From Sphingomicrobium sediminis (GTDB taxonomy: Bacteria; Pseudomonadota; Alphaproteobacteria; Sphingomonadales; Sphingomonadaceae): a stretch of 64,000 bases of DNA. Every line of letters begins with the position of its first letter. Position 1 is the first letter of the stretch. The stretch lies in contig NZ_JAMSHT010000001.1 in the NCBI RefSeq assembly GCF_023805295.1, positions 806,001 to 870,000 on the forward strand, in the 5' to 3' direction. The position numbers and the translations under genes are program-made. This document shows positions 1-13,481 of the stretch, piece by piece. A model generated the notes under the pieces. That model was given only the letters and a program-made list of their open reading frames with translations. It ran no database searches and was not told the DNA's origin.

Positions 1-2912
<2,912 letters not shown>

Positions 2913-2980
2913 GCACACCCTCCCCAATAACCCTTCGCCTCGACCCTAAGCCGACACGCAGTCTTGCACAACCAGAGGCT

Positions 2981-3811
2981 CTAGTGCCCCGCCCGTTCGA
3001 GCAGTCGCCGCGCCGAGGCGAGATGCATTTCCTCGACCATCTCGCCCTCGAAGTTGATCGCGCCGCCCCGTTCCGCAGCCGCCGCAAGCATGCGCTCGGC
3101 GCGCTCAATATCTGCGTCGCTTGGCGCGAAGGCCTCCTGACAGGGTGCGATATGGCTCGGATGGATCAGCGTCTTGCCATCGAAGCCCAAAGAAGCGCTT
3201 TCGGCTGCCTCTTCTGCAAACCCTTCGGCATCGTCGATCCGATTGAACACGCCATCATAAACGGCGACCCCGCGCGCTCGCGCAGCCAGCACGACACGCT
3301 GGATCGCATGGCTCATCGCACCGCGCCCCGATGAACTCGGAAGTCGCAAATCCGCCGCAAGATCGTTGGTCCCGACGATCAGCATTGCAGCGACCTTGGC
3401 GATGTCGGGCGCCGCCAACACGCCGCGCGCCGTCTCGACCATCGCGGCGACGGGCTGCGTCGCTTTTTCGGCGACCGCTGCGATTTCCTCGGCGCAGCCG
3501 ACCAGCGGCACCACAAGGAAATCGGCGGCCGACCCGCATAAGGCGGCCACGTCCGCTGCATGATGGGGTGACCCGATCGCGTTCATCCGGATTCCGACGG
3601 GCATCGGCCATTCCTCGGCAACGGCAGCGACTGCAGCATCGCGTGCCGCTGCCTTGTCCGCTTCCGCTACCGCATCTTCCAGATCGAAGATGACCATGTC
3701 CGCGCCGCTGTCTTTCGCCTTGGCGACCGCGCGCTCGCGCGATGCCGGGCAGAACAGCACTGCCGGTCGGTCGAAAAGCGCCGCACGGCGGGCGAATTTT
3801 CTTTGCGTCAT
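2981..3811 (-). CDS. HpcH/HpaI aldolase / citrate lyase beta-like protein
   Basis: A 276-residue TIM-barrel protein of the CitE-like superfamily, which cleaves or hydrolyses acyl-CoA thioesters such as malyl- or citramalyl-CoA using Mg2+. Seen motifs are FDLEDAV near residue 42, VETARGVL (metal-binding Glu), GTNDLAADL and GFDGKTLIHPSHI. No citrate lyase alpha or gamma subunit lies nearby, so it is more likely a stand-alone CoA lyase/thioesterase than part of citrate lyase. Its upstream end is 56 bases from the divergent SPFH gene, so the two promoters must share that gap. The substrate is undetermined. Confidence 0.8.
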   Translation of the reverse strand: MTQRKFARRAALFDRPAVLFCPASRERAVAKAKDSGADMVIFDLEDAVAEADKAAARDAAVAAVAEEWPMPVGIRMNAIGSPHHAADVAALCGSAADFLVVPLVGCAEEIAAVAEKATQPVAAMVETARGVLAAPDIAKVAAMLIVGTNDLAADLRLPSSSGRGAMSHAIQRVVLAARARGVAVYDGVFNRIDDAEGFAEEAAESASLGFDGKTLIHPSHIAPCQEAFAPSDADIERAERMLAAAAERGGAINFEGEMVEEMHLASARRLLERAGH

Positions 3812-3867
3812 GGGCTCCCCTTCGCCATCATGTCGGACATACCAAATCCACGTGGGGGACCCGGTCC

Positions 3868-4830
3868 ATGGAAATCATTCTCGGCGCTATCGCCTTCTTC
3901 GTTTTTCTCTACTTCGCGGCAGCGATCAAGATCGTGCGGCAGGGTTATCGTTACACGATCGAGCATTTCGGGCGTTTCACGCGCACCGCGCAGCCGGGCT
4001 TCAACTTCGTGCCGCCGATTTTCTATCGCGTCGGGCACAAGATCAACATGATGGAGCAGGTCGTCGATATTCCGGGCCAGGAAATCATCACCAAGGACAA
4101 TGCCATGGTGAGCGTCGACGGCGTGGTCTTCTTCCAGGTGCTCGAAGCCTCCAAGGCGGCCTATGAAGTGTCCGACCTCTATTCCTCGCTGATGGCGCTT
4201 TCGACCACCAACCTGCGCACCGTGATGGGGTCTATGGACCTCGACGAAACCCTGTCGAAGCGCGACGAAATCAACGCCCGCTTGCTGAGCGTCGTCGACC
4301 AGGCGACCGAGGCCTGGGGCGTCAAGATCACCCGCGTCGAGATCAAGGACATCCGCCCGCCCAGCGACATCGTCAACGCGATGACCCGCCAGATGAAAGC
4401 GGAGCGTGAAAAGCGCGCCGCCATCCTCGAAGCCGAGGGACATCGCGCCAGCGAAATCCTCCGCGCCGAAGGCGAAAAGCAGGCGCAGATTCTCGAGGCC
4501 GAGGGCGAACGCGAAGCCGCCTATGCCGAGGCCGAGGCCCGCATCCGCTTGGCCGAAGCCGAGGCCAAGGCGACCGAAGCAGTCTCCAACGCCATCGCGT
4601 CGGGTGACAAGCAGGCGATCAACTACTTCATCGCGCAAAAGTATGTCGACGCGATCGGCAAGTTCGCCACCTCGCCCAATGCCAAGACCATCCTCTTCCC
4701 GGTCGAGGCGACCAACCTCATCGGCTCGCTCGGCGGGATTGCCGAACTGTCCAAGGAAGTGCTCGGCAAGGATGGCGACGTTGCCGCGCGGATTTCCGGG
4801 TCGGGCGCGCCCAAATCGGGCCGCGACTGA
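3868..4830 (+). CDS. SPFH/band 7 membrane protein (QmcA/stomatin-like)
   Basis: A 320-residue membrane scaffold protein: one N-terminal hydrophobic helix (MEIILGAIAFFVFLYFAAAI), an SPFH domain (VEHFGRF-like start, DIPGQEIITKDNAMVSVDGV) and a long C-terminal Ala/Glu-rich coiled coil (about residues 180-260, repeated AEGE and AEAEA runs). Stomatin-like proteins assemble on membrane microdomains and usually partner with NfeD proteins or FtsH. The next gene, an NfeD protein, overlaps its stop by one base, which supports that pairing. The ATG at 3868 is chosen because the frame upstream reads across the divergent promoter gap and GTGGGGGA stands just ahead of it. Confidence 0.9.
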   Translation: MEIILGAIAFFVFLYFAAAIKIVRQGYRYTIEHFGRFTRTAQPGFNFVPPIFYRVGHKINMMEQVVDIPGQEIITKDNAMVSVDGVVFFQVLEASKAAYEVSDLYSSLMALSTTNLRTVMGSMDLDETLSKRDEINARLLSVVDQATEAWGVKITRVEIKDIRPPSDIVNAMTRQMKAEREKRAAILEAEGHRASEILRAEGEKQAQILEAEGEREAAYAEAEARIRLAEAEAKATEAVSNAIASGDKQAINYFIAQKYVDAIGKFATSPNAKTILFPVEATNLIGSLGGIAELSKEVLGKDGDVAARISGSGAPKSGRD

Positions 4831-5291
4831 TGGACCTGTCGAGCATTCCGCCCGGCGGCTGGTGGCTGATCGGCGGCTTCCTGCTGCTCGCCATGGAGCT
4901 GATGGCACCCGGCGTCTTCCTCGCCTTCGTCGGCGCGGCAGCCATTGCGACCGGGGTCTTCACCTGGGCCTTCGACCTGGGCGTGACCCACCAGATCATC
5001 CTGATGATCGTCTACACTGCTGTCGCCGTCCTGATCGGCAAGCGCATGTATGCCCATCCGGCGCATGACGAGAGCGACGGGATGATGAATGACCGCGCGC
5101 GTCAACTCATCGGCCGCAAGGTCACCGTGAAGAGCGATTTCGTCGACGGCGAAGGCCGCGTCGTGCTCGGCGACAGCGAATGGAATGCCCGCGCCGCCTA
5201 TGATGCGGAAGCTGGCGACCGCATGGTGATCACGAAGGTCGAAGGCACGCGCCTCGTTCTCGAAGCTCCGAAAATGCTCCCTAAGAGCTGA
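4830..5291 (+). CDS. NfeD family membrane protein
   Basis: A 153-residue short NfeD protein: two or three hydrophobic helices in the first 75 residues (GGWWLIGGFLLLAMELMAPG; IILMIVYTAVAVLIGKR) and a C-terminal OB-fold-like domain (GRKVTVKSDFVDGEGRVVLG). It lacks the long periplasmic protease domain of the large NfeD type. Its ATG overlaps the SPFH stop (TGATG), so the two are translationally coupled. Family knowledge says such proteins act with SPFH scaffolds in membrane quality control; the direct role here is inferred from that pairing. Confidence 0.9.
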   Translation: MDLSSIPPGGWWLIGGFLLLAMELMAPGVFLAFVGAAAIATGVFTWAFDLGVTHQIILMIVYTAVAVLIGKRMYAHPAHDESDGMMNDRARQLIGRKVTVKSDFVDGEGRVVLGDSEWNARAAYDAEAGDRMVITKVEGTRLVLEAPKMLPKS

Positions 5292-5336
5292 CGCTCCTTC
5301 GGGGCGATCATCGCTTCCAAGCAAAACGCCCTTCCT

Positions 5337-5361
5337 TTTTGCGCTGCGCGACGGCGCAAAA
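5337..5361. repeat. Inverted repeat downstream of nfeD-like gene
   Basis: TTTTGCGC and GCGCAAAA face each other across a nine-base loop, between the NfeD stop and the DUF3597 start. It could be a weak terminator or attenuator, since the T-run lies on the 5' side for the plus strand. Function uncertain. Confidence 0.35.
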
Positions 5362-5436
5362 GGCCATGCTCGTGCGTTGGATGGCTAGCGAACGACAGCG
5401 ACGATGTGTCGCGTCGAGTTAGTAGGGAGCCAGCAA

Positions 5437-5826
5437 ATGGGGATTTTCAGCAAGATCAAGGACGCGATCTTCGGCAAGAAAGCCGAAGCCAAGGAAACCG
5501 GCAATGTGCAGATTGGCGGCGGCAGCGGCGGATTCGAGCGCACCCAGCCTGCCCCAACTATCGGCGGCGGCAGTGTCGATGTCGATGCGGTGCTCGCGGC
5601 CAAGGCGGCACAGACCGATCAGGAACTCAATTACCAGACGTCGATCGTCGATCTCATGAAGCTGCTGGATCTCGATTCCAGCTATGACAATCGCAAGGAA
5701 TTGGCGCAGGAAATGGGCAATAGCGACTATTCGGGCAGCGCAGAGGACAACATGCTGCTTCACCGCCTCGTCATGCTCGAACTCGAGAAGAATGGCGGTC
5801 AGGTTTCAGACAAGCTCAAAAACTAG
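5437..5826 (+). CDS. DUF3597 domain protein
   Basis: A 129-residue soluble protein beginning MGIFSKIKDAIFGKK, an amphipathic, lysine-rich N-terminus, followed by a Gly/Ser-rich linker and a helical domain (QTSIVDLMKLLDLDSSYDNR; KELAQEMG) typical of DUF3597, which has a LysM-adjacent relative in some bacteria. Function is unknown. The start follows AGTAGGGAG at good spacing. It has its own strong terminator right after the stop, so it is probably a single-gene unit. Confidence 0.8.
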   Translation: MGIFSKIKDAIFGKKAEAKETGNVQIGGGSGGFERTQPAPTIGGGSVDVDAVLAAKAAQTDQELNYQTSIVDLMKLLDLDSSYDNRKELAQEMGNSDYSGSAEDNMLLHRLVMLELEKNGGQVSDKLKN

Positions 5827-5849
5827 TCCGGGGTTTGCGCCACAGAAAA

Positions 5850-5884
5850 CGGCCCGCTTTCCGGCATTTCCGGAAGGCGGGCCG
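5850..5884 (+). terminator. Rho-independent-type hairpin after DUF3597 gene
   Basis: A 15-bp stem with one mismatch (5850-5864 with 5870-5884) and a five-base loop, G+C-rich, followed by CTTCATTT on the plus strand and by TTTT on the minus strand. It stands 24 bases after the DUF3597 stop. Confidence 0.75.
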
Positions 5885-5996
5885 CTTCATTTGACGCAGG
5901 CGCGCTGGCTTGCGACACTATGGGCACGGCTCCTCCGCCGGATGCATGTCCGGCTTTGTCCCGATGCCGCAATTTTCAGATCCCCAAAGGATAATC

Positions 5997-6434
5997 ATGA
6001 CTTCAGCAAAGACGGGTGACACCGTATCCATCGACTTCGTCGTCCAGAAGGCCGACGGCACCGTCGTCGGCAATACCGAACAGAGCGGCCCGCAGACCGT
6101 CACCCTTGGCCAGAACCAGATCTTTCCGCAGGTCGAAGAGGCCCTTCAGGGCATGAGCGTCGGCGAAGAGAAGAAGGTCGCGGTCGATAGCGACAAGGGC
6201 TTCGGTCCGCGCCGCGACGAACTCGTCATCGACATTCCGCGCGCCAACCTGCCCGCCGATCCGGCCCCGCAGCCCGGCATGGGCCTCCAGGCGCAGAACC
6301 AGCAGGGCCAGCCCATCAACCTCGTCATCATCGAAGTTGGCGAGGAAAGCGTGAAGGCCGACGGCAATCATCCGCTGGCCGGCGAAGATCTCGTCTTCGA
6401 CGTGACCTTGCGCGAGATTAAAGACGCCGCATAA
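5997..6434 (+). CDS. FKBP-type peptidyl-prolyl isomerase (SlyD-like)
   Basis: A 145-residue cytoplasmic prolyl cis-trans isomerase and chaperone. It has the SlyD arrangement: an FKBP half (GDTVSIDFVVQKADGTVVGN), an inserted flap domain (ALQGMSVGEEKKVAVDSDKG and a Gln/Pro-rich part) and a return to the FKBP fold (HPLAGEDLVFDVTLREI), which is the diagnostic NHPLAG(K/E)xLxF motif. There is no His-rich metal tail. The ATG at 5997 is chosen over the upstream in-frame ATG because AAAGGA stands six bases ahead and the protein then begins at the conserved domain. Confidence 0.9.
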   Translation: MTSAKTGDTVSIDFVVQKADGTVVGNTEQSGPQTVTLGQNQIFPQVEEALQGMSVGEEKKVAVDSDKGFGPRRDELVIDIPRANLPADPAPQPGMGLQAQNQQGQPINLVIIEVGEESVKADGNHPLAGEDLVFDVTLREIKDAA

Positions 6435-6455
6435 GGCGCAACTGATCGAATGAAA

Positions 6456-6489
6456 AAGGCCCGGCCTCCCCTAGGAGGTGCCGGGCCTT
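6456..6489. terminator. Bidirectional terminator between convergent FKBP and pckA genes
   Basis: AAGGCCCGGC at 6456-6465 pairs with GCCGGGCCTT at 6480-6489, extended by CTCC/GGAG inside. On the minus strand it is followed by five Ts, making it a good pckA terminator; on the plus strand it is followed by a CT-rich tract. Confidence 0.85.
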
Positions 6490-6541
6490 CCTCTCTCCTG
6501 ACGGGGCCGAAGACGGCTGACCGTCGGGTCGCGAGCGGTCG

Positions 6542-8146
<1,605 letters not shown>

Positions 8147-8309
8147 GCTGTTTCCTTTCGCTAACTCGCTCTAACGCGCCCGTTTTTCGGGCGGCGCATA
8201 CGTATGCAGTGGGGCTATAGGGAGCGCACCGGAATGGGTCAAAGCTGTGAACGTTCCCAATTTAAGAAACTTGTCATGATGCGCCCTTTGCGCGACAGGA
8301 CGAAGGGAT

Positions 8310-9029
8310 ATGAGCCAAGTGATCGCCCTCGTCGACGACGACCGGAACATCCTGACCTCGGTCTCCATCTCGCTGCAGGCGGAAGGCTTCGTGACCCGGG
8401 TCTATACAGATGGCGCATCGGCGCTGAAGGCCTTTGCCGACGATCCGCCCGACCTTGGCGTCTTCGATATCAAGATGCCGCGCATGGACGGGATGGAGTT
8501 GCTCCACCGGGTCCGCGAGGCCCCCGCTCCCGTCGGGACGATGCCGGTGATCTTCCTGACCTCGAAGGATGACGAGACCGACGAGGCAGAAGGCCTTGCC
8601 TCGGGTGCAGACGATTATATCACCAAGCCCTTCTCGCAGCGCCTCCTGATCGCTCGCATCCGCGCCATCCTGCGTCGCCAAGAATTGGCGGCAGGGCGCG
8701 ACAATGAGGAGGCGAGCGAGGCCAGCGACCTCATGATCCGTGGCCGGCTCGAAATGGACCCGCAGCGTCACAAGGTCAGCTGGGACGGCAAGCCGGTCAC
8801 GCTCACCGTGACCGAATTCCTGATCCTTGAAACGCTGGCGCAGCGGCCTGGCGTAGTGAAGAGCCGCAACCAGTTGCTCGATGCGGCCTATCAGGACGAC
8901 GTGTTCGTCGATGATCGCACCATCGACAGCCATATCAAGCGCATCCGCCGCAAGTTCAGGAGCACCGACAAGGAATTCGATATGATCGAAACCCTGTACG
9001 GCGTGGGCTACCGGTTCGGCGAGGAATGA
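8310..9029 (+). CDS. chvI: Response regulator ChvI, OmpR family
   Basis: A 239-residue two-component regulator. The receiver domain (residues 1-120) has the acidic pair in [10 protein letters not shown], the phosphoacceptor Asp53 in [11 protein letters not shown] and the switch lysine in FLTSKDDE. The winged-helix DNA-binding domain follows ([37 protein letters not shown]). In alphaproteobacteria ChvI answers acid or envelope stress through the sensor ChvG. The kinase gene overlaps its last four bases. Confidence 0.95.
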   Translation: MSQVIALVDDDRNILTSVSISLQAEGFVTRVYTDGASALKAFADDPPDLGVFDIKMPRMDGMELLHRVREAPAPVGTMPVIFLTSKDDETDEAEGLASGADDYITKPFSQRLLIARIRAILRRQELAAGRDNEEASEASDLMIRGRLEMDPQRHKVSWDGKPVTLTVTEFLILETLAQRPGVVKSRNQLLDAAYQDDVFVDDRTIDSHIKRIRRKFRSTDKEFDMIETLYGVGYRFGEE

Positions 9030-10606
9030 CGAGCCGTTCCAAGCGACGATTGGTGATGCCTTTTCGCGAAAAAGGCGCACCGGCCTTCTGGCGGTTCTGG
9101 ATGCTCGTCCACCGCATCCTCGCGGTGAATATCCTGCCGATCCTCTTGTTCACGGTCGGCGTGATCTGGCTCGACGCCTATCGCAACCAGCTGCGCGACG
9201 AGCGTGTAGCCCGCCTCGCCGACAATGCAATCGCCGCAGCCGAGGCCAGCGTCCGCGTCGATGCCGACGAACAGGGACAATTGCTCGCCGCGCTCGGCCG
9301 CGCCGAAGGGGTGCGGTTCCGCCTTTATGGTGCGGACGGCATACCACTGGCCGACAGCTGGAATGCCGGCCCCGTCACATACGAATTGCGGGACCCTGAT
9401 CTGTTGCCGTGGCACCTCAAGGCCGCACGGATCATCGACCGAGGCTTCAACGGGCTGGTGGGTGCTCCCTCGCTCGAGCCGTTCGCGGAACCAGAAGTAG
9501 ATCGAGCCGTCGCATGGCCTGAGATCAGCGCGGCGCTGCAGGGCGAACGCATCCAGACAAGGGTCCGCGAGGCACCGGAAAGCACGCCGGTCTTTTCGGC
9601 CGCCGTCCCCTTGGGCGATGGCAGCGCTTTGCTCGCGACGATCAACGATCGCGACTATACCGACATGGTCCGCCGCGAGCGCAGTTCCCTCGCCATCATG
9701 ATGGCGGGCGCGCTGCTTCTGTCGGTTCTGCTCTCGCTCTTCCTGGCGCGCACCATCGCACGTCCGTTGCGCCGCATCGCGCTCGCTGCGCAGCGCGTTC
9801 GTGCCGGTCGGTCGCGCGAAGTCCGCGTGCCGCGCCTGCCCAATCGCTATGACGAAATCGGTGCCCTTGCCCGTGCCGTGGGCGACATGAGCCAGGCACT
9901 GGCCGACCGCATCGACAAGATCGAGGCATTCGCCGCGGATGTCAGTCACGAACTCAAGAACCCCCTCGCCTCGCTCCGCAGCGCTGTCGACAGCCTCGAG
10001 CGAATCGACGATCCCGAGCTCAAGAACCAACTGCTCGACGTGGTGCGGCAGGACATTACCCGCCTCGACCGCCTGATTAGCGATATCAGCGAGGCGGCGC
10101 GCACCGACGCGCAGCTCACCCGCACGCCGTTCGAACCGATCGACTTGTCCTCGCTCATCGGCAACCTTGTCGATGACTGGCGCGAGCGGCGCGAGACAGG
10201 CAACGCCTATCTGGAGGTCAACGACCGCACCAACGGCCGCGCCATCGTGCAGGGCGAACCGATCCGCTTAGCCCGCGCGATCGACAATCTGCTCGACAAT
10301 GCCATCAGCTTCTCGCCGCCCGAATCCACGGTCCGGCTCACGCTGTCGCGCGACGAGGACCTCATCTACATCCAGGTCGTCGACGAAGGCCCCGGCGTGC
10401 CCGAGGAACAGCGCGACGCCATCTTCCACCGCTTCCATTCGCATCGCCCCGACACCAGCGAGTTCGGGCGCCACTCCGGATTGGGGCTTGCCATCGCCCG
10501 CGCCATTATCGAGGGACATGAAGGCACGATTTCGGTATGCGACCGCAAGGATGGCAAGGAAGGAGCCTGCTTCATGCTGACACTGCCCGCCGAGGCAAGC
10601 CTGTGA
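9026..10606 (+). CDS. chvG: Sensor histidine kinase ChvG
   Basis: A 526-residue inner-membrane kinase: a first transmembrane helix near residues 33-55, a periplasmic sensing domain of about 160 residues, a second helix near 215-240 ([18 protein letters not shown]), HAMP, HisKA with the phosphoacceptor in [13 protein letters not shown], and a HATPase with [21 protein letters not shown] and [11 protein letters not shown]. Its ATG overlaps the chvI stop (ATGA). In related bacteria the small periplasmic protein ExoR restrains the sensor; no exoR was seen in this window. The following hprK gene overlaps its stop. Confidence 0.95.
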   Translation: MTSRSKRRLVMPFREKGAPAFWRFWMLVHRILAVNILPILLFTVGVIWLDAYRNQLRDERVARLADNAIAAAEASVRVDADEQGQLLAALGRAEGVRFRLYGADGIPLADSWNAGPVTYELRDPDLLPWHLKAARIIDRGFNGLVGAPSLEPFAEPEVDRAVAWPEISAALQGERIQTRVREAPESTPVFSAAVPLGDGSALLATINDRDYTDMVRRERSSLAIMMAGALLLSVLLSLFLARTIARPLRRIALAAQRVRAGRSREVRVPRLPNRYDEIGALARAVGDMSQALADRIDKIEAFAADVSHELKNPLASLRSAVDSLERIDDPELKNQLLDVVRQDITRLDRLISDISEAARTDAQLTRTPFEPIDLSSLIGNLVDDWRERRETGNAYLEVNDRTNGRAIVQGEPIRLARAIDNLLDNAISFSPPESTVRLTLSRDEDLIYIQVVDEGPGVPEEQRDAIFHRFHSHRPDTSEFGRHSGLGLAIARAIIEGHEGTISVCDRKDGKEGACFMLTLPAEASL

Positions 10607-11037
10607 GCACGGTATCGACCGAAAGCTTTCACGCGACCACCGTCGCCAAGGGCCGCCGCGCCGTCATGATCAAGGGCCCGTCAGGTTCGGGCAAATCCGA
10701 CCTCGCGCTCCAATTGATCGACCGTGGCTATGTCCTCGTCTCCGACGACCAGACGCTGATCGCCAACAAGGACGGCGTCCTGCGCGCCAGCGCGCCGCCC
10801 TCGATCGAGGGCAAGATGGAAGTGCGCGGCCTCGGCATCATCGAAATGGCGGTGGTGAGCGACGTCCGCCTGATCCTGTGCGTCGAATTGCAGGATGATC
10901 CCGAGCGACTGCCACTCGACCCGCAGGTCGAGACCATCTTCGGCATCGAGCTTCCCAAGCTGTGCGTGCGCAGCCATGCCGCCTCCGCCCCCGTCATCGT
11001 CGACATCGCCATGACGCGGATCGAGGAGGACCAGTGA
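10603..11037 (+). CDS. hprK: HPr kinase/phosphorylase, short alphaproteobacterial type
   Basis: A 144-residue protein containing only the P-loop kinase domain of HprK; the N-terminal domain found in Firmicutes is absent, as is usual in alphaproteobacteria. The P-loop is GPSGSGKS at residues 25-32, followed by DLALQLIDRGYVLVSDDQT with the catalytic acidic residues. It phosphorylates HPr on a serine. The GTG at 10603 overlaps the chvG stop (GTGA); the upstream in-frame ATG would put 22 unrelated residues inside chvG. Confidence 0.93.
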   Translation: MSTVSTESFHATTVAKGRRAVMIKGPSGSGKSDLALQLIDRGYVLVSDDQTLIANKDGVLRASAPPSIEGKMEVRGLGIIEMAVVSDVRLILCVELQDDPERLPLDPQVETIFGIELPKLCVRSHAASAPVIVDIAMTRIEEDQ

Positions 11038-11927
11038 GCGACAAGCGCCGCCTGCTGATTGTCACGGGCATGTCGGGCGCGGGCAAGTCCACCGTGCTCG
11101 ATACGCTCGAGGATTGGGGCTGGGACATTGTCGACAATCTCCCGCTCGACCTCGTCGAACCGTTCGTGTCGGACGGGCTTGAGGCGGACGGGGAAGCACC
11201 CATGGCCATCGGCATCGACATGCGCAGCCGCGGCTTCTCGCCCGAGGGCGTGCTTCATGCGGTCCGCGAATTGTCGGGCGTGCGCGCAGAAATCCTCTTT
11301 CTCGATTGCTCCTCCGTGGAATTGGTCCGGCGCTTCGACGAGACTCGGCGTCGCCATCCGCTAGCTACCGATCGTCCCGCCGAGGACGGAATCTGGCTCG
11401 AACGGCGCTTGCTCAAACCATTGCGTCGTCAGGCCAATGCCATCATCGACACCACCGCCTTGAAGCCGGTCGAATTACGCGACGACCTGCAAAGCCGCTT
11501 TCGCGAAGGCCGGGACAAGCCGGTCATTACCGTCGCCAGCTTCGGATTCGCGCGCGGAGTCGCGCGTTCTGCGGACCTCACTTTCGACATGCGCTTCCTC
11601 GACAATCCGCATTGGGATCCCGAACTGAGACCGTTAACGGGCCGTGACGATCCCGTGAAAACCTACGTTTCCAGCGATCCGGCCTTTGGTTCGACCATGG
11701 AAAAAATCGAGGACTTGGTCCGCGACCTCATTCCGCGCTATTGGGAGGCGGGCAAACATTATCTGACCATCGCTTTTGGTTGCACCGGGGGACGCCACAG
11801 ATCAGTGGCAGCAGCCGAAGAGATGGCCCGTCGCCTGAGCGGAGACGGGCTGGACGTGTCGATCCGACATCGGGACCTCAAGACCGAGCCTGATGACAAG
11901 ATCGAAAAGAAGGGCCAGAAGGCCTGA
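11034..11927 (+). CDS. rapZ: RNase adapter / nucleotide-binding protein RapZ
   Basis: A 297-residue protein with an N-terminal P-loop (TGMSGAGKST, residues 11-20), an early VDNLPLDLVEP motif and a C-terminal domain with CTGGRHRSVAAAEEMA. In E. coli RapZ directs RNase E to an sRNA that sets amino-sugar metabolism; in alphaproteobacteria it commonly sits between hprK and the PTS genes as here, where its target is not established. The GTG at 11034 overlaps the hprK stop (GTGA), so this start is preferred. Confidence 0.95.
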   Translation: MSDKRRLLIVTGMSGAGKSTVLDTLEDWGWDIVDNLPLDLVEPFVSDGLEADGEAPMAIGIDMRSRGFSPEGVLHAVRELSGVRAEILFLDCSSVELVRRFDETRRRHPLATDRPAEDGIWLERRLLKPLRRQANAIIDTTALKPVELRDDLQSRFREGRDKPVITVASFGFARGVARSADLTFDMRFLDNPHWDPELRPLTGRDDPVKTYVSSDPAFGSTMEKIEDLVRDLIPRYWEAGKHYLTIAFGCTGGRHRSVAAAEEMARRLSGDGLDVSIRHRDLKTEPDDKIEKKGQKA

Positions 11928-11948
11928 AGAAGGATTGAGAGCGGTTTT

Positions 11949-12359
11949 ATGATCGGTTTGGTTCTGGTGACCCATGGTCGGCTCGCCACCGAGTTCATTT
12001 CAGCGATGGAACATGTCGTCGGCCCCCAGGATGCCATCGAAGGCATCAGCATTGGCCCCGACGAGGATATGGAATTGCGCCGGCAAGACATTGCCGCGGC
12101 AATCGAACGCAACGACCAGGGCGATGGCGTCATCATCCTTACCGACCTGTTCGGCGGTACGCCCAGCAACCTTGCCATCAGTCTGATGGGCGAGACGCAG
12201 TGCGTCGAAGTCATTGCCGGCATCAACCTGCCGATGCTCATCCGTCTCGAAAGCGCGCGCAAGACGATGGGCGTGCACGAGGCCGTCGCGGCGGCCCGCG
12301 AGGCCGGCCAGAAATATATCTCGGTCGCCTCCGAAGTCCTCGGCGAAGCAGCGGCCTGA
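11949..12359 (+). CDS. PTS EIIA component, mannose/sorbose type (regulatory)
   Basis: A 136-residue EIIA of the mannose family. The phosphoacceptor is His9 in LVLVTHGRLA, and the LTDLFGGTPSN motif near residue 64 is typical. No EIIB, EIIC or EIID gene accompanies it, so like other alphaproteobacterial copies it is expected to act as a regulator fed by HPr rather than in sugar transport. It is 21 bases downstream of rapZ and 10 bases upstream of HPr. Confidence 0.93.
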   Translation: MIGLVLVTHGRLATEFISAMEHVVGPQDAIEGISIGPDEDMELRRQDIAAAIERNDQGDGVIILTDLFGGTPSNLAISLMGETQCVEVIAGINLPMLIRLESARKTMGVHEAVAAAREAGQKYISVASEVLGEAAA

Positions 12360-12369
12360 CCCCACCGGC

Positions 12370-12645
12370 ATGACTCAATCGCGCAAGCTCAAAATCTCGA
12401 ACCGTCGCGGCCTGCACGCCCGCGCGTCGGCCAAGTTCGTCAATCTCGTCCACGAACTGGGCGAGGAAGTGACGGTCGAGGTCGAAAAGGACGGCAATCG
12501 CGTCACCGGCAAGTCGATCATGGGGCTGATGATGCTCGGCGCCGCAATGGGCGACTGCATCACCATCCATGTCGAAGGTGACGAGGCCAAGCCCGCACTC
12601 GACCAGCTCGCCAAGCTGGTGAAGGACAAGTTTTACGAGGATTGA
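12370..12645 (+). CDS. ptsH: Phosphocarrier protein HPr
   Basis: A 91-residue HPr. His16 in NRRGLHARAS is the residue phosphorylated by enzyme I, and Ser49 in GKSIMGLMML is the residue modified by HprK. It relays phosphate to the upstream EIIA. Enzyme I (ptsP or ptsI) is not in the window. It closes the ChvI-ChvG-HprK-RapZ-EIIA-HPr run. Confidence 0.95.
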   Translation: MTQSRKLKISNRRGLHARASAKFVNLVHELGEEVTVEVEKDGNRVTGKSIMGLMMLGAAMGDCITIHVEGDEAKPALDQLAKLVKDKFYED

Positions 12646-12677
12646 GGCCCGGCGCGTTCTGGCCTAGGCCCTCAGCC

Positions 12678-13481
12678 ATGCCGCGCGAAATCACCTCCTT
12701 TTCCAACGCCACCGTCAAACTGATCCGCAGCCTTCGCGACAAGAAGGCGCGTCGGGCCGAGCGCCTGTTCCTCGCCGAGGGTCTGCGCATCGTCACCGAA
12801 GCGCGCGACGAAGGGCAGCTCCCCAAGGTGTTGGCCTTTGCCGAGGCGGGCATGCGCCATCCGCTGGCGCAGGAGATCATCGCCGCGACCGAAGCAGCCG
12901 GCGGCGACACTATCCTCACCAGCCCTGACATCCTCACCAAGATGAGCGGCAAGGATAATCCGCAGGCGCTGATCGCTGCCTATGAGCAGCCCGACACTTC
13001 GCTGGAGCGGATCGATCGCACGGCTGCGGACTTGTGGTTCATCGGCCAGGCGCTCCGCGACCCCGGCAATATCGGCACCATCCTACGCACCGGCGATGCC
13101 GTGGGCGCTGGCGGATTGATCCTATTGGACGACAGCGCCGATCCCTTTGCGGTCGAGACGGTACGCGCCTCGATGGGCGCGATGTTCACTCAGGCGCTCG
13201 CGCAGGCGACGTGGGACGAATTCCTTCCCTGGCTGCGTTCAGGCGAGGGTCAGTTGGTCGGGACCAGCCTCCAGACCAACCATGACTATGCCACCGCGCC
13301 TTATGCGAAGCCCTGCTTCATCCTCATCGGCAATGAAAGCCAGGGCCTGCCCGAAGCCTACGAGGCCGAATGCGACATGCTCGTGAAGATCCCGATGCAT
13401 GGCCGCGCAGACAGCCTCAACGCCGCGATCGCGGCGGCGGTCACCGCATTCCAGGTCCGCAATGTCTGGAGGAAAGCATGA
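12678..13481 (+). CDS. SpoU-family RNA 2'-O-methyltransferase
   Basis: A 267-residue SPOUT enzyme with an N-terminal substrate-binding domain (LIRSLRDKKARRAERLFLAE) and the three SpoU motifs: ALRDPGNIGTILRTGDAVGA, LIGNESQGLPEAY and KIPMHGRADSLNAAIAAAV, which form the knotted AdoMet site. It methylates a ribose in rRNA or tRNA; which nucleotide cannot be told (RlmB/TrmH/TsnR relatives look alike). The ATG at 12678 precedes the conserved region. The downstream lipoprotein gene overlaps its stop by four bases. Confidence 0.9.
   Translation: MPREITSFSNATVKLIRSLRDKKARRAERLFLAEGLRIVTEARDEGQLPKVLAFAEAGMRHPLAQEIIAATEAAGGDTILTSPDILTKMSGKDNPQALIAAYEQPDTSLERIDRTAADLWFIGQALRDPGNIGTILRTGDAVGAGGLILLDDSADPFAVETVRASMGAMFTQALAQATWDEFLPWLRSGEGQLVGTSLQTNHDYATAPYAKPCFILIGNESQGLPEAYEAECDMLVKIPMHGRADSLNAAIAAAVTAFQVRNVWRKA

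Noticed and set aside
2981..3811. CitE-like gene as evidence for a citrate fermentation operon
   Set aside because: No citrate lyase alpha, gamma, ligase or transporter genes are adjacent; it is a stand-alone member of the superfamily.
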